64,000 nucleotides of DNA. Origin: Bradyrhizobium cenepequi (GTDB taxonomy: Bacteria; Pseudomonadota; Alphaproteobacteria; Rhizobiales; Xanthobacteraceae). Each line of letters begins with the position of its first letter. Within the stretch, counting starts at the first letter, position 1. Shown here piece after piece: positions 12,114-22,800 of this stretch. The stretch is taken from contig NZ_JAGKJI010000020.1 of the NCBI RefSeq assembly GCF_020329485.1, forward strand, positions 1-64,000. The letters are read 5' to 3'. The position numbers and the translations under genes are program-made. The notes beneath the pieces were generated by a model. That model ran no database searches. It saw only the letters and a program-made list of their open reading frames with translations, and had not been told where the DNA came from.

Positions 12114-12677
12114 ATGAGTGACTCTGGTCGCAACATTCTGCGTCATCGCTTTCTCATCGACTATGACGAGATCAAGACCCGACTGTCACGCCGTCTCGGA
12201 TCAGTCGATCAGGCGAGTGACGCCCTTCAGGAAACGTGGATACGCCTGGAAGAAACATCGCAAATTGGTGCGGTAGAACGTCCCCGACCGTATCTGTTGA
12301 GGATTGCATACCATCTATCGCTGAAGCGCAGAGCAGTTGAGCGCGAAGCGGTAACGCTTGACGAGGCCCGCGCGGCTCTCGATCTGGTCGATGAGGCGCC
12401 AGATCCGGCGCGAGTAGCCGAGGCAAGATCGGAATTGAGAGCACTCGACGAGGCGCTTGCGGAGCTAACCCCGCGGCGTCGGGAGATATTGCTGGCGTCG
12501 CGTGTCGAAGGTGTACCTTTGAGCGAAATCGCCACTCGCTACGGCCTCTCACAGCGGATGATTGAGAAGGAATTGAAGCTTGCCTTGATCCATTGCGGCC
12601 GCCGTCTCGGAAGAAATATTGTCCAACGTTTCGGTCCTGGCGTCTCAAAAGGATCATCTAAGAAGACCGACTCGTGA
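12114..12677 (+). CDS. ECF sigma factor, FecI/VreI-like, cassette 2
   Basis: A 187-residue sigma-70 family protein. Region 2 lies at about residues 10-75 (motifs DQASDALQETWIRL and RPYLLRIAYHL) and region 4 at about 115-170 (LTPRRREILLASRVEG, LSEIATRYGLSQRMIEKEL). There is no region 3, as expected of ECF sigma factors. The open frame extends upstream to 12006, but I chose ATG 12114 because the conserved sequence begins just after it and the longer form would overlap the STN gene. FecR follows 14 bp later, so the two are probably co-transcribed. The likely target is its own operon and the adhesin at 13829 (inference from FecI-type systems). Confidence 0.87.
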   Translation: MSDSGRNILRHRFLIDYDEIKTRLSRRLGSVDQASDALQETWIRLEETSQIGAVERPRPYLLRIAYHLSLKRRAVEREAVTLDEARAALDLVDEAPDPARVAEARSELRALDEALAELTPRRREILLASRVEGVPLSEIATRYGLSQRMIEKELKLALIHCGRRLGRNIVQRFGPGVSKGSSKKTDS

Positions 12678-12691
12678 TGAAGGGCTAGCCC

Positions 12692-13687
12692 GTGATGATC
12701 GCGGATCACGACAATGTTCCCGTCAACCCAACGCTGTTGGAGCATGAAGCCTATGCGTGGGTGGTGCGGTTCGTCTCGGGTCAGGCGAGCCCGGCAGATA
12801 TCAAAGCATTGAAAGAATGGTCTGCCCGTAGTCCGGCGCACGCCGAAGCCTTCGACCAGGCGAGCAAGGTCTGGAAAGCGTTGGATCCTGCGCGGCGAAA
12901 AGTGTTGTCGGAGAACGTTTTGGCATTCCCGCCGGCCGCGCGTTCGGCCGCGGCCTCGCAGCGCTTCGGACGCCGCGCATTTCTGAGCGGCGCGATCGCG
13001 GCATCGGCCGCCGGGGCCGCGTTTCTGGCACTTCGCCCACCGCTTGAGCTCTGGCCATCCTTGTCCGAATTCTCAGCCGACTATCGAACGCACACTGGCG
13101 AACAGCGCGGGATCACGTTGGCTGGCAGCGTTTCTGTCGAGATGAATACGCAAACAAGCATTGCACTTCGATCCTCGTCCGGAAACTCGGATCGATTTGA
13201 ATTGATTGCTGGGGAAGCCTTGGTCTTCGCGCCAAAGTCATCTGTTACGGTATTGGCGGCAGACGGTCGCGTTGTTGCGTCAGGTGCACGCTTCAACGTA
13301 CGCTATGTTGGCCAGCCAGTTTGCGTCACCTGTCTGGACGGCGTCGTTGAGGTTGCGACGCCGGTGAAAGCGGTAACCCTATCCGCCGGCAGGCAAGTGA
13401 TCTACTCCGCCAGCGGTATCGGCGAATCCACAACAATCGATCCGAGAGTTGTGACATCCTGGAAAGATGGCGTCGTCATCTTCGACGGCACTCCGATTTC
13501 GGAGGTGATCGCGGAAATCAATCGCTATCGTCATGGAAAAGTCATCTTGACGAATGCGGCGCTTGGTCGCGAGCGCTTCAATGCGCGGTTCAAGATTGAG
13601 AATATCGACCGCGTCGTAGACCAGATTGCGCAAGTTTTCGGCGTTCGGACCAGGAGCTTGCCGGGCGGAATCACGCTACTGGGCTAG
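12692..13687 (+). CDS. FecR-family anti-sigma / signal-relay protein, cassette 2
   Basis: A 331-residue protein (GTG 12692; ATG 12695 is equally possible). Residues 17-60 are the cytoplasmic DUF4880-type anti-sigma segment (YAWVVRFVSG, SPAHAEAFDQASKVW). A single membrane helix spans about 95-114, preceded by FGRRAFLSG, a twin-arginine-like motif; E. coli FecR is reported to use the Tat system. Residues about 130-225 are the periplasmic FecR domain, including VCVTC. Residues about 250-331 form a C-terminal STN-like (DUF4974-type) domain ending LPGGITLLG. The family receives the signal from an STN domain and, through regulated proteolysis, controls the paired ECF sigma factor. It lies between sigma factor and adhesin. 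Confidence 0.87.
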   Translation: MMIADHDNVPVNPTLLEHEAYAWVVRFVSGQASPADIKALKEWSARSPAHAEAFDQASKVWKALDPARRKVLSENVLAFPPAARSAAASQRFGRRAFLSGAIAASAAGAAFLALRPPLELWPSLSEFSADYRTHTGEQRGITLAGSVSVEMNTQTSIALRSSSGNSDRFELIAGEALVFAPKSSVTVLAADGRVVASGARFNVRYVGQPVCVTCLDGVVEVATPVKAVTLSAGRQVIYSASGIGESTTIDPRVVTSWKDGVVIFDGTPISEVIAEINRYRHGKVILTNAALGRERFNARFKIENIDRVVDQIAQVFGVRTRSLPGGITLLG

Positions 13688-13828
13688 GCCCTGCGTGGGA
13701 TGTCGCTAATATTTCGTGAAATCCTGAGAAATTTTAGTTCGGTCGCGGGCACCCAAGACGGATCAGCACAATGAGAGGATCGTGTCCACGGTCCTTCATG
13801 TGAAGCCCGTTGCCGAAAGAGCGCGCTG
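13688..13828 (+). promoter_or_regulatory. Leader of adhesin B with candidate ECF promoter element
   Basis: The 141-bp gap before adhesin B contains TGAGAAATTTTA at 13725-13736, about 104 bp upstream of the ATG. A similar A/T-rich element, GAGAAGAAAATTTA at 29667-29680, sits about 92 bp upstream of adhesin C. These are the clearest shared A/T-rich motifs in two otherwise G/C-rich leaders. They may be the -35 element read by the cassette ECF sigma factors, but no convincing matching -10 could be assigned. Confidence 0.3.
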
Positions 13829-16800
13829 ATGTTCCGCCGTCCTGCCGCCATCCGTCCCCATTCGACCACCGGATATGCCCGCCGTACCGCATTGTTCGCG
13901 AGCGTCAGCGTCGCGGCGTTGTTCATGGCCGGTCCGCTGGCCGTTGCGCGTCCGCTGGGCGCTCCGCAGCCGACGCCATCGGCGGCCGCCGCTGCTGCGG
14001 CTCAGGTGGCGGCCGAGGCGGCGGCGCGCGCGGCAAGCCAGGCTGCAGCTTCGTTGAAGCGCGCAACGCTCGCGATCCAGGCGCAGCAGGCGGCGCAAGC
14101 AGCGGCGCGCGACGCCGCAGGGGCCGCGCTCCGTGCCATGCCGAGTGGGATTCCGAATGGTTTGGGTCCCGGCGGGCTGCAACGGGCGACTGGACCCAAC
14201 GCGGTCTGGATCGGCGCCAACAACCCGACTGAGGCAACCGAAGGCGACCGCACCAAGGTCAACATCGAGCAAACGCAGAGGAATGCTATCCTCACTTGGG
14301 AAACCTATAACGTCAGCGAGAACACGGATCTTCGTTACGATCAGAAGGGCCATCGCGATTGGGTTGCACTCAACCGCGTCCTCGATCCGAATCTCGCGCC
14401 GAGCAAAATCCTTGGCACCATCAAGGGCGACGGCACTGTTCTCGTCATCAACCAGAATGGCATCATCTTCGGCACCGGCTCACAGATCAATGTTGGCAGC
14501 CTGATCGCCAGCACGCTTGAGGTTGGCCCTTCGGTCGCTCCCCAAGGCGCCGGCGGGCAGGCGCTTCCGACAAATATGGGCTGGCGCAACGAGAACTTCG
14601 TGCAAAACGGGCTGCTGGGATACGATGCCCCGAGCGGCTATGGGCCGTACAAGGCCCGCTTCTCGGCTCTTTCCGGTGCGCCGGCCAATACTGGAACGAT
14701 CAGTGTTGCCCAGGGCGCCTCCATCGCGACCAACGGCGATAGTGGCCTCGTGCTGCTCACAGCCCCGCATGTGATCAACGCCGGTGCGATTTCGGCGCCG
14801 GCCGGGCAGGTCATTCTTGCTGCCACCAGCATCGGGCTTTACCTCACGCCGTCCAGCGGGGCGGCGGGCGATAATGCGACGCCGCCTGTCGGCTCTTATG
14901 AAGCTGCGGCCGATCCCAATATTCGCGGCCTGGTACCTGCAGTCGAACGTGGCAGCAGTGTCGCTGGATACTATGTCTGGAATCGGAGCTCGGGCTTGAT
15001 CGAGGCCGACCGGGGGAACATCACTCTCGTCAGCCCGAGTCGTGACTTCTATTTCCCCGTCGGAGGGGCCGTCTACAACGACGGCATTCTTTCCTCGACG
15101 ACGAGCGTGTCGCGCAATGGCTCGATCATGATCGACGGGGCCGACGTGCGTCTCGGCGCCGGGTCGCTTCTTAGCATCCTCCCTGACAGGGGTGGTGAAA
15201 CGATTCCGCAGGATCCGACCACTCTCGGCAATTTCAAGTCTTCGGTGATCAAGGTCGGGGAAAATGCGAACAACATCGAGATGCAGCCGACCGCCTTTCT
15301 GCTCGCGCCGGGGGCGAACGTGCAGTTCGGCACAAGCGAACTCAAAGGCGCGCCGAATCTACCCCTCAATCAGAACATCCTCATCAGTTCCGGCGCTGAA
15401 ATCAATGTCGCCGGCCTGACTGACGTTTTGGTGCCGACAGACCAGGTTCAGATCGTCATCGATCCCGCCAAGAAGAACGAACTGCGCGACAGCCCGCTCT
15501 ATCGTGACGGATTCCTCAATGGTGCGACGATCTATCTCGATCCCCGCCGCTCGGGTGTGCGCGACGACGGCGTAGCCTGGATCGGCTCGCCGCTGATCGA
15601 CGCCACGGCCTATTACCAGCTTGCTGGCGTCAACGCCGATCGGCTGATGACCAAAGGCGGCAATGTCACCTTCGGTCCCAGGTCGGGCAATTTCCAGGCG
15701 GGCGCATTCCAATCTTTCAACACACCTTCGGTCGTCGTCCGCGAAGGCGCCGTGATCGACATGTCCGGCGGATGGGCCAGATATCAGGCCGGCACGATCC
15801 GCATCACCAAACTGATCGACCAGTTTGGCCGCATCGTTGATATCGGCGATGCCGATCCGAACGGAGTCTATATCGGAATCTATGGCGGCTTTACGCGCCA
15901 TCACGCGAGTTGGGGGATCACCGAAACGTGGACCAATCAGTTGCGGATGAACGGTCAATATTTCCCGGAGTACACCGAAGGACGTGACGCGGGAACCCTT
16001 CGAGGGACCGCCTCGGCTTTGGTTCTCGACGGCACGCTCTATGCACAAGCTTATGCGGGCAGCCGTCAGCTTACCGACTCTCAGACCGGCACCGGCACGT
16101 CGACCATCGATGGCGACCAGCGCGCCGTTCAAGGCTCGAATGGTGAACTGCCTGCCGGCGGCGCACTCATTATCACCGCACTTGCCGGCGCCACCATCAC
16201 GAATGCCGTGCCGCGAGTACCCGATGGTGCCTATGACGGATGGACGCGGGGACAGATTGCGAGCGACACCGGAATCTATGCCCCACCAAGTCCAACAACA
16301 GGCCTTTACATCCCCACCGAGCGGCGCAACACGCTCTATCTCCCCAATAGTCTTCTTTCGAGTTCCGGTCTGAGCCAGGTCTCCCTGGCGATTGGAAAAA
16401 TTACCGTCGATGCTGACACTACGATCACGCTCAACGCTGGCGGTATCTTCGATGTCCTCGCCGGTAGGATCGATATCAATGGTGGCATCGTCGTCCCGTC
16501 GGGAAAGATCATTCTCGAGTCCGTTGACATCAACATCAACGGCGGCCTTTCCGTTGCCGGCCGCTGGGTAAATGAATTCACGGCCCCGCGAGACTATATT
16601 CAAAGCCACGCGTGGCTCGATGGCGGCACCATCTCAATGACGGCTATCTCCGGAACTCTCAAATACTTGGACGTCAACGGCAACGAGACCACGAGCAAGG
16701 ATCCCACAGTTACCGCTCAGGACATCTCCGGGAGCATTCTTGTCAGCCAACACGCTAGCTTGAATCTCTCAGGCGGCGGCCGAATTGACCGCGACGGGGC

Positions 16801-19800
16801 GTTCGACCTCAGTGCAAAGGGCGGGAATCTCACGCTCAAAAGCGATGCTCACTATTATCCGACCGGCGACAGATCGGGCTTTCGGATCATCTCGATCGAC
16901 GATGACGGCGTAACCTCTGTGGCGATCAATCCCGATCGGATCAACGCCCGCATCGTTATCGATCCCGCTTCCATCAAGGCGCATGGCTTCGGCGGTGGTG
17001 GCACGTTTACGCTTGTCACGCCCGAGTTCTCTCTCGGCGACGGCGTCGCTACGACCGGGACGGTGCTGCCGTTCGACTTCTTCTCGACTGCGGGCTTCGC
17101 CAATTACGACATCACCTCATACAAGACAGAACTTTCGCCAAGCACCTTCACCAATGGTTACGGCGGTTACAATGCGCTGTTGGCCACACAGACCATCACG
17201 GTTGGTACGGGACAGACTCTTGCGCTGGTGCAGTCGGTCCTTCCCAATATTCTCAGTACGGATCAGCATAAAGCTCTTCTCGGACTGGATAGTGGTGGCG
17301 ATGTCAACAAGGTGGTCTCGCCGGTCGTTCCGGGTGACGCCTGGGACCAGCGCGCGGTCAATCTGAGGCTTGGCGGTACGCTCGAACTCCATGTCGAACA
17401 CGGCGGCCGCGTCACCGGCGCAGCGGGGTCTTCACTCATCGTCGGCGGGCTCCTGAACGAAGGAACGATCCGCATCGCCGGCGGCAAGATCACTCAAGAG
17501 CTGATCCTGCCGCGGAACTATGCGTCGGGAATCCAGAGCGCAAACGATGCGATCGGCATACGATCTCTTTCAGATGTCTTCAGCGTCAACGCGGACGGAA
17601 CGATCGATCCGAATGCACCGAGTAAGTACAGGACCGCGGGCGGCGCGCCGATCAGTAACCAGGATCTCGCAGGCGACTTCTATAGCATCGGCGGGGTTCA
17701 GGGCCGTGCGATCTACAAGCTCGGCCGTCTCGATCAGGGCCAGGGCATCGTTCTTGCTTCCGGCAGCGTGACCGATCTCTCCGGCGCCGTAATCCTCGAT
17801 CCACGCGCGGTCGGCCGGGGCGGGGCTATCACGACCGGCAAGATCGTTGGCGGTGGTACGCTCGCAGCGTTACCCACGCAGGTGACTGGAAGCACTCTTA
17901 CTTCGCCGATCCGGATGGGCGGAACGATTGTTGCTAACTCCGGCGCACTGATCGATCTCTCCGGCACGTCGGGCGCCTTCGATATTCCCGTCAGAAACAC
18001 TCTCTCGCTTCGTGGCGGATATGTTTCGACGCCAGTCTGGAGCGACGGTGGCGCCCTGTTGGCGGGTGCGGGCGGCACATTCACCGGCGCCGTGATACGC
18101 GCGAACGGCGGCGGCGCTCAGGCGCAGGGCGGCACTTGGCAAGTCCTCAACCCGATCTTCACCCAGCATGATCCGGCCGCGGCAACGGCGAATGTCGTGT
18201 CCGCTGATATGATCACCCGGTCAGGCTTCGACACGTTCATCGCCACCGGCAACATCACCTCGCAGGGCGATGCGACGTTGACCCTGGATCGGGCGTTCGT
18301 CCTTCAGTCCAAGCCATGGGACGGTATGGCGAGCCCAGTGAGTTTTGCGCCTGTCATTTCGACAGGCGGCACATTGGTGATCGATGCGCCTTATATCGGT
18401 TTGCAGAACGCCGTCGATCAGGCCAATCCCGTCACGACGGGCACGCCTGGCCCCGGCACGGTCACCTTCCGTGGCCGCCAGATCGACATCGCCGGTTCAA
18501 CGTTGTTCGACCGATCGGTATCCCACGCGATCTTCGATGCCAGCGGCGATATCCGCCTGATCGGCGTCGTCCCGTGGCAGACCACGTTTCAGGGCGCTAC
18601 CGATATAGTGCCAACACTCAAAGGCATGATCTCGGTCAATGGCGATCTTTCAATGATCGCAGGCCAGATCTATCCGACCACGGGATCGAGCTTCGCCGTC
18701 ACTTCGACGGCGGCAGACGGTACCATTGCCACCGGTCGCAGCAGCGGCGAGACGCCTGCGGCGCCTTATTCGGCAGGGGGTAATCTGCTCATTCAGGCCG
18801 CTCATATCGTCCAGGGTGGCGTCATCCGCGTGCCGTTCGGCGCGCTGACGCTTGGCAGCAATGCGGCGTACACCACGACCGCCAATAACGTCACCACCAA
18901 GTATGCGCCGGCGACACAAAGCGTCGTCCTTGCGGACGGCAGCATTACCAGCGTCTCTGCGGGCGGGCTCTCGATTCCCTACGGCACCACCACCGACACG
19001 ATGGAGTGGTACTTCGCCCCGACCGGCAACGATGCTCTGACCGCGCCTCCCACCAAGGTGCTCAGCCTGAACGGTGGCAGCATCACGCTTGCGGCCGGTG
19101 CAACGATTGACCTTTCTGGCGGCGGCGATGTGTACGCCTACGAGTTTGTTCCCGGCACTGGCGGTTCGCGCGACGTACTGAGCCAGTTCAACGCTGATCA
19201 ATACAGCGCAAATAAAATCAATGAAGTCGGCTATCAATATCCGGACGGACGTCAGGTCTATGCCATCGTGCCAGGCCTCTCCGATGCGCCGGCCGCCGCT
19301 TACGATCCGATCTATTCGGCGAATTATGGAAATCTAAGTGCGGCCTACGGCGTCGGCAAGCGCGTCTACCTCTCCGGCGGCAACGGGCTTGCAGCGGGCT
19401 GGTACACGTTGCTGCCGGCACAATATGCGATGCTCCCGGGCGGCATGCGTGTGGTCGAACAAACCGGAGCAAAGAATGTCACTCCAGGCTTGTCGGTGCG
19501 GCAGGCCGACGGCACGGTGATCGCGTCCGGTTACTATGGCGATGCGCTGTCGGGCGCTTCACAATCGCAGATGCGGCTGTTCAGCGTGCAGTCGCAAGAC
19601 GTCATCCGCTCCTATTCCAATATCGAGTTGACGTCGGGCAACCATTTCGCGATCGCCAAGGCGAACAGCGACGGTACCGTCGCGCCGCGCACCGGCCTCG
19701 ATGCCGGCCGTCTGGTGCTCAATCCGCTCAGCACCATGACGATCGATGCAACCGTCTCCACGGCGGCCGCGACCGGTGGGCGCGGCGCGCAGGTCGATAT

Positions 19801-22800
19801 CAGCGGCACAAAGATCAACATCGTCTCGAACCTCGCCGGCGCGCCGGCCGGCGGCGTCATTCAACTGACAGCGGCCGGCTTGAACAAGCTCAACGCAGAG
19901 AGCCTGCTGATCGGCGGCATCCGCAAGGATAACGCCGACGGCACCACCAGCCTTACCGTCACCAGCAATTCGATCCTCGTCGCCAACGATGCAGCGAATC
20001 CGCTGGTGGCGCCGGAGATCCTGCTCGTCGTAGACGACGGCCTGAGCGGCAACGTTGCATCGCAACTCACGCTGAATGACGGCGCGACACTGATCGCCAC
20101 TGGCGTGATGAGTGACCAGCGAAGCGGTGCTTACATTATCGACGGGCGCCTCGGCACCACGGTTATCAACAATGAGACCAGTTACACTTCGCCGGCTCAG
20201 AGCGCGATCGGTGCGCTTATCCGCGTTGCCAATGGACCGCAGCGTGTGGTGCAGCGGCTGCGGACGCCGACGTCGCCCACGAATCCGGGCAGCCCCGCGG
20301 GGCTCGACGCCAGCCTCACAGTCGGCAATGTCAACCTGCAGGGCAGCGCGATCGGTCTCGACACCTCGCACAATGCCAGCGTTGCTGGCGGCGCGCTGTT
20401 GCGCGGCAAGGAGATCGCCTTTGGCGCCGGCGCGCTGGCCTTTACCAGTGGTAGCGTTTCTGCGGGCACAGTCGTGATCACGCCGCAGTTGCAGGCGATC
20501 CTGTCCCAGGGCGATCACCTCACGCTGCGCTCGCAAAGCTGGATCGGTTTCGACAACGGTACATACAGCTTCGGTGCAACGACCTTCGATGCGGCGACAC
20601 TGCTGTCGTTGGAAGGCGGCACCGTCAGTCTCCAGGCTAGCCAATTGCAATTGAGCAATGCCGGCACGGCCGGCACCGCGGCCGGCGGCTACGGCACACT
20701 TACGATTGTTGCCGACGAACTCACGATGGGCAGCGGCACGATCGCCACCTTCGGCTTCGGCGGTGTCAGCATCACCGCCACGAAAGGCATATTCTCGGCC
20801 GGGACGAACGGCGTCTTCGATGTCGGTTCGGCTAACCTGGCTCTGGTCACGCGGTATATCGGCGATCGGGCGGTGGCGGGCGTTGCACCGAAGTCTTCGA
20901 CCGGAATGGCGCTGCGAAGCACCGGTGCAGTGACAATCACAAATGCGGGCATTACCGGGATCGATCTCGCCAACATTTCGGGAATCCCCGGCTCATCGTT
21001 GACCATCGAAGGCAATGGCGTGTCGATTTCCGGCACGCATCTGCGCGCCACGGCCGGCGCGCTCACCGTCAAATCGAGCGGCAACCTTGCGCTGTCGAAC
21101 GGCGCCGTCATAGAGGCGCCCGGTTACGAGAAGACCTTCGGCGATGCTGCCGATCCGCAGACCGTGGCTGCACCCGGCGGCACGCTGTCGCTCGTCGCAC
21201 TCGGAGCCGGCGGCATTGCGCTCGGCGATGCGCTGCTGTCGGTCGGTAGCGGCGCCGGCGATGGCGGCAATCTCAAGCTCTCGGCCGCCAATGGTGCGGT
21301 CGATTGGGGCACAGCGATTCTGAGTGGGAAGGGCGGCGCAGGCGGCCAGGGCGGCACCTTCTCCCTCGATACCAATGGCGCCATCGACCTCATCGGGCTC
21401 AACGATCGCGTCGTCGCGAATGGATTCACTGGCGGCTTCAATCTGCGAACCCGCACGGGCGACATCGTGCTCGGCGTCGGCCAGATTCTGAAATCGGGTT
21501 CGGTCAACCTGACGGCCGATGGCGGCTTCGTGACCATTGGCGGCATCATCGATACCTCAGGCACCAACGGCGGCGACATCGAACTCTACGGCGTGAACGG
21601 CGTCACGCTGCTCGGCACGGCAAGACTCGATGCGCATGCCAGCGGTTATGCCGCCGACGACACCCGACAGGCCAAGGCGGGCAACATCACACTCGGCACC
21701 GACTTCCTGCCGGGGCGCGCCACCATCCAGCCCGACGGCAGCGTCAGTGGAAGCACCGCTGACAGCGGCACGATCACCATCGCGTCTGGCGCGGTGATCG
21801 ATGCTTCGGTCAGCCGTCCGGGCAATCGTCTCGTGCGGATCATGCGCAACGGCACCGTCAACTACGCCTATGTACAAGGCGATGAGGGTGGCATCGTTTC
21901 CCTCCGTGCACCGGTCGTCACGGACGGTGGCGGTAACAATAAGACGGTCAATGTCGAGGTCGTGTCGGCAAGCAGCATCATCGGCGCGCGCGCTATCGAC
22001 CTCGAAGGCTTCAAGCGCTGGGATCTGGCCCAGGTCGCGGCCAGTGGAAATTATACCGGCGTCACCCGCGACGCTGGCACCAACACCATCGCACTGGACT
22101 TGCGCCCCGGCCTTGACACCGCGAACAGCGATGGCACGCTGACCACCGTCGCCGGGCTGAACTTCCTCGGCGACAGGGGTGATAGCACCGTCGTTCAGTT
22201 CGTGCAGGACTTCTCCCTCTCCGGTCTCGATACCAAGCTCGGCGGGCTTGCCGCGCAATCGAACTTCCATGCCCGCCCGGGCGTCGACCTGAAACACGAC
22301 GGCAACATCACGCTGGTCTCGAACTGGAATCTCGGCGCAGGCACTGTCAATGTCGATACCGCCAAAGCGGCCGAGGTGATGAAGGTCGATCCCATCAGCG
22401 GCCAGAACTATGTGATCGTGGGCAAGGAAGCGGAGCTATTGGCGAACCACACGACGATGACCTATCGCGTCGGTGGCAGCCCGACCGGCGCTGCGCCGCT
22501 GATCTCGCTTCGCGCCGGTGGCGATCTTCATCTGAAGGGCAGCGTCACCGACGGCTTCTTCCAGTTCCGAGACCAGTACGATGCAACCTATCAATCTTAT
22601 CTGAACGCAAAAGCCAGCAGCTTCGTTCTTCCCCTAATGACGGTAGGGATATTCAGTGGAGGAGATGGATCCAGTCTTGTCGACTGGACGACATTCGTCA
22701 GTTCCTTCAGTCCCTATGATGATTTTTATGGACAACACCTCAATAGCATTGATTACGCCTTCCAATTCATTGATGAAATGACCGCCCAGTCCGGTGGGTC

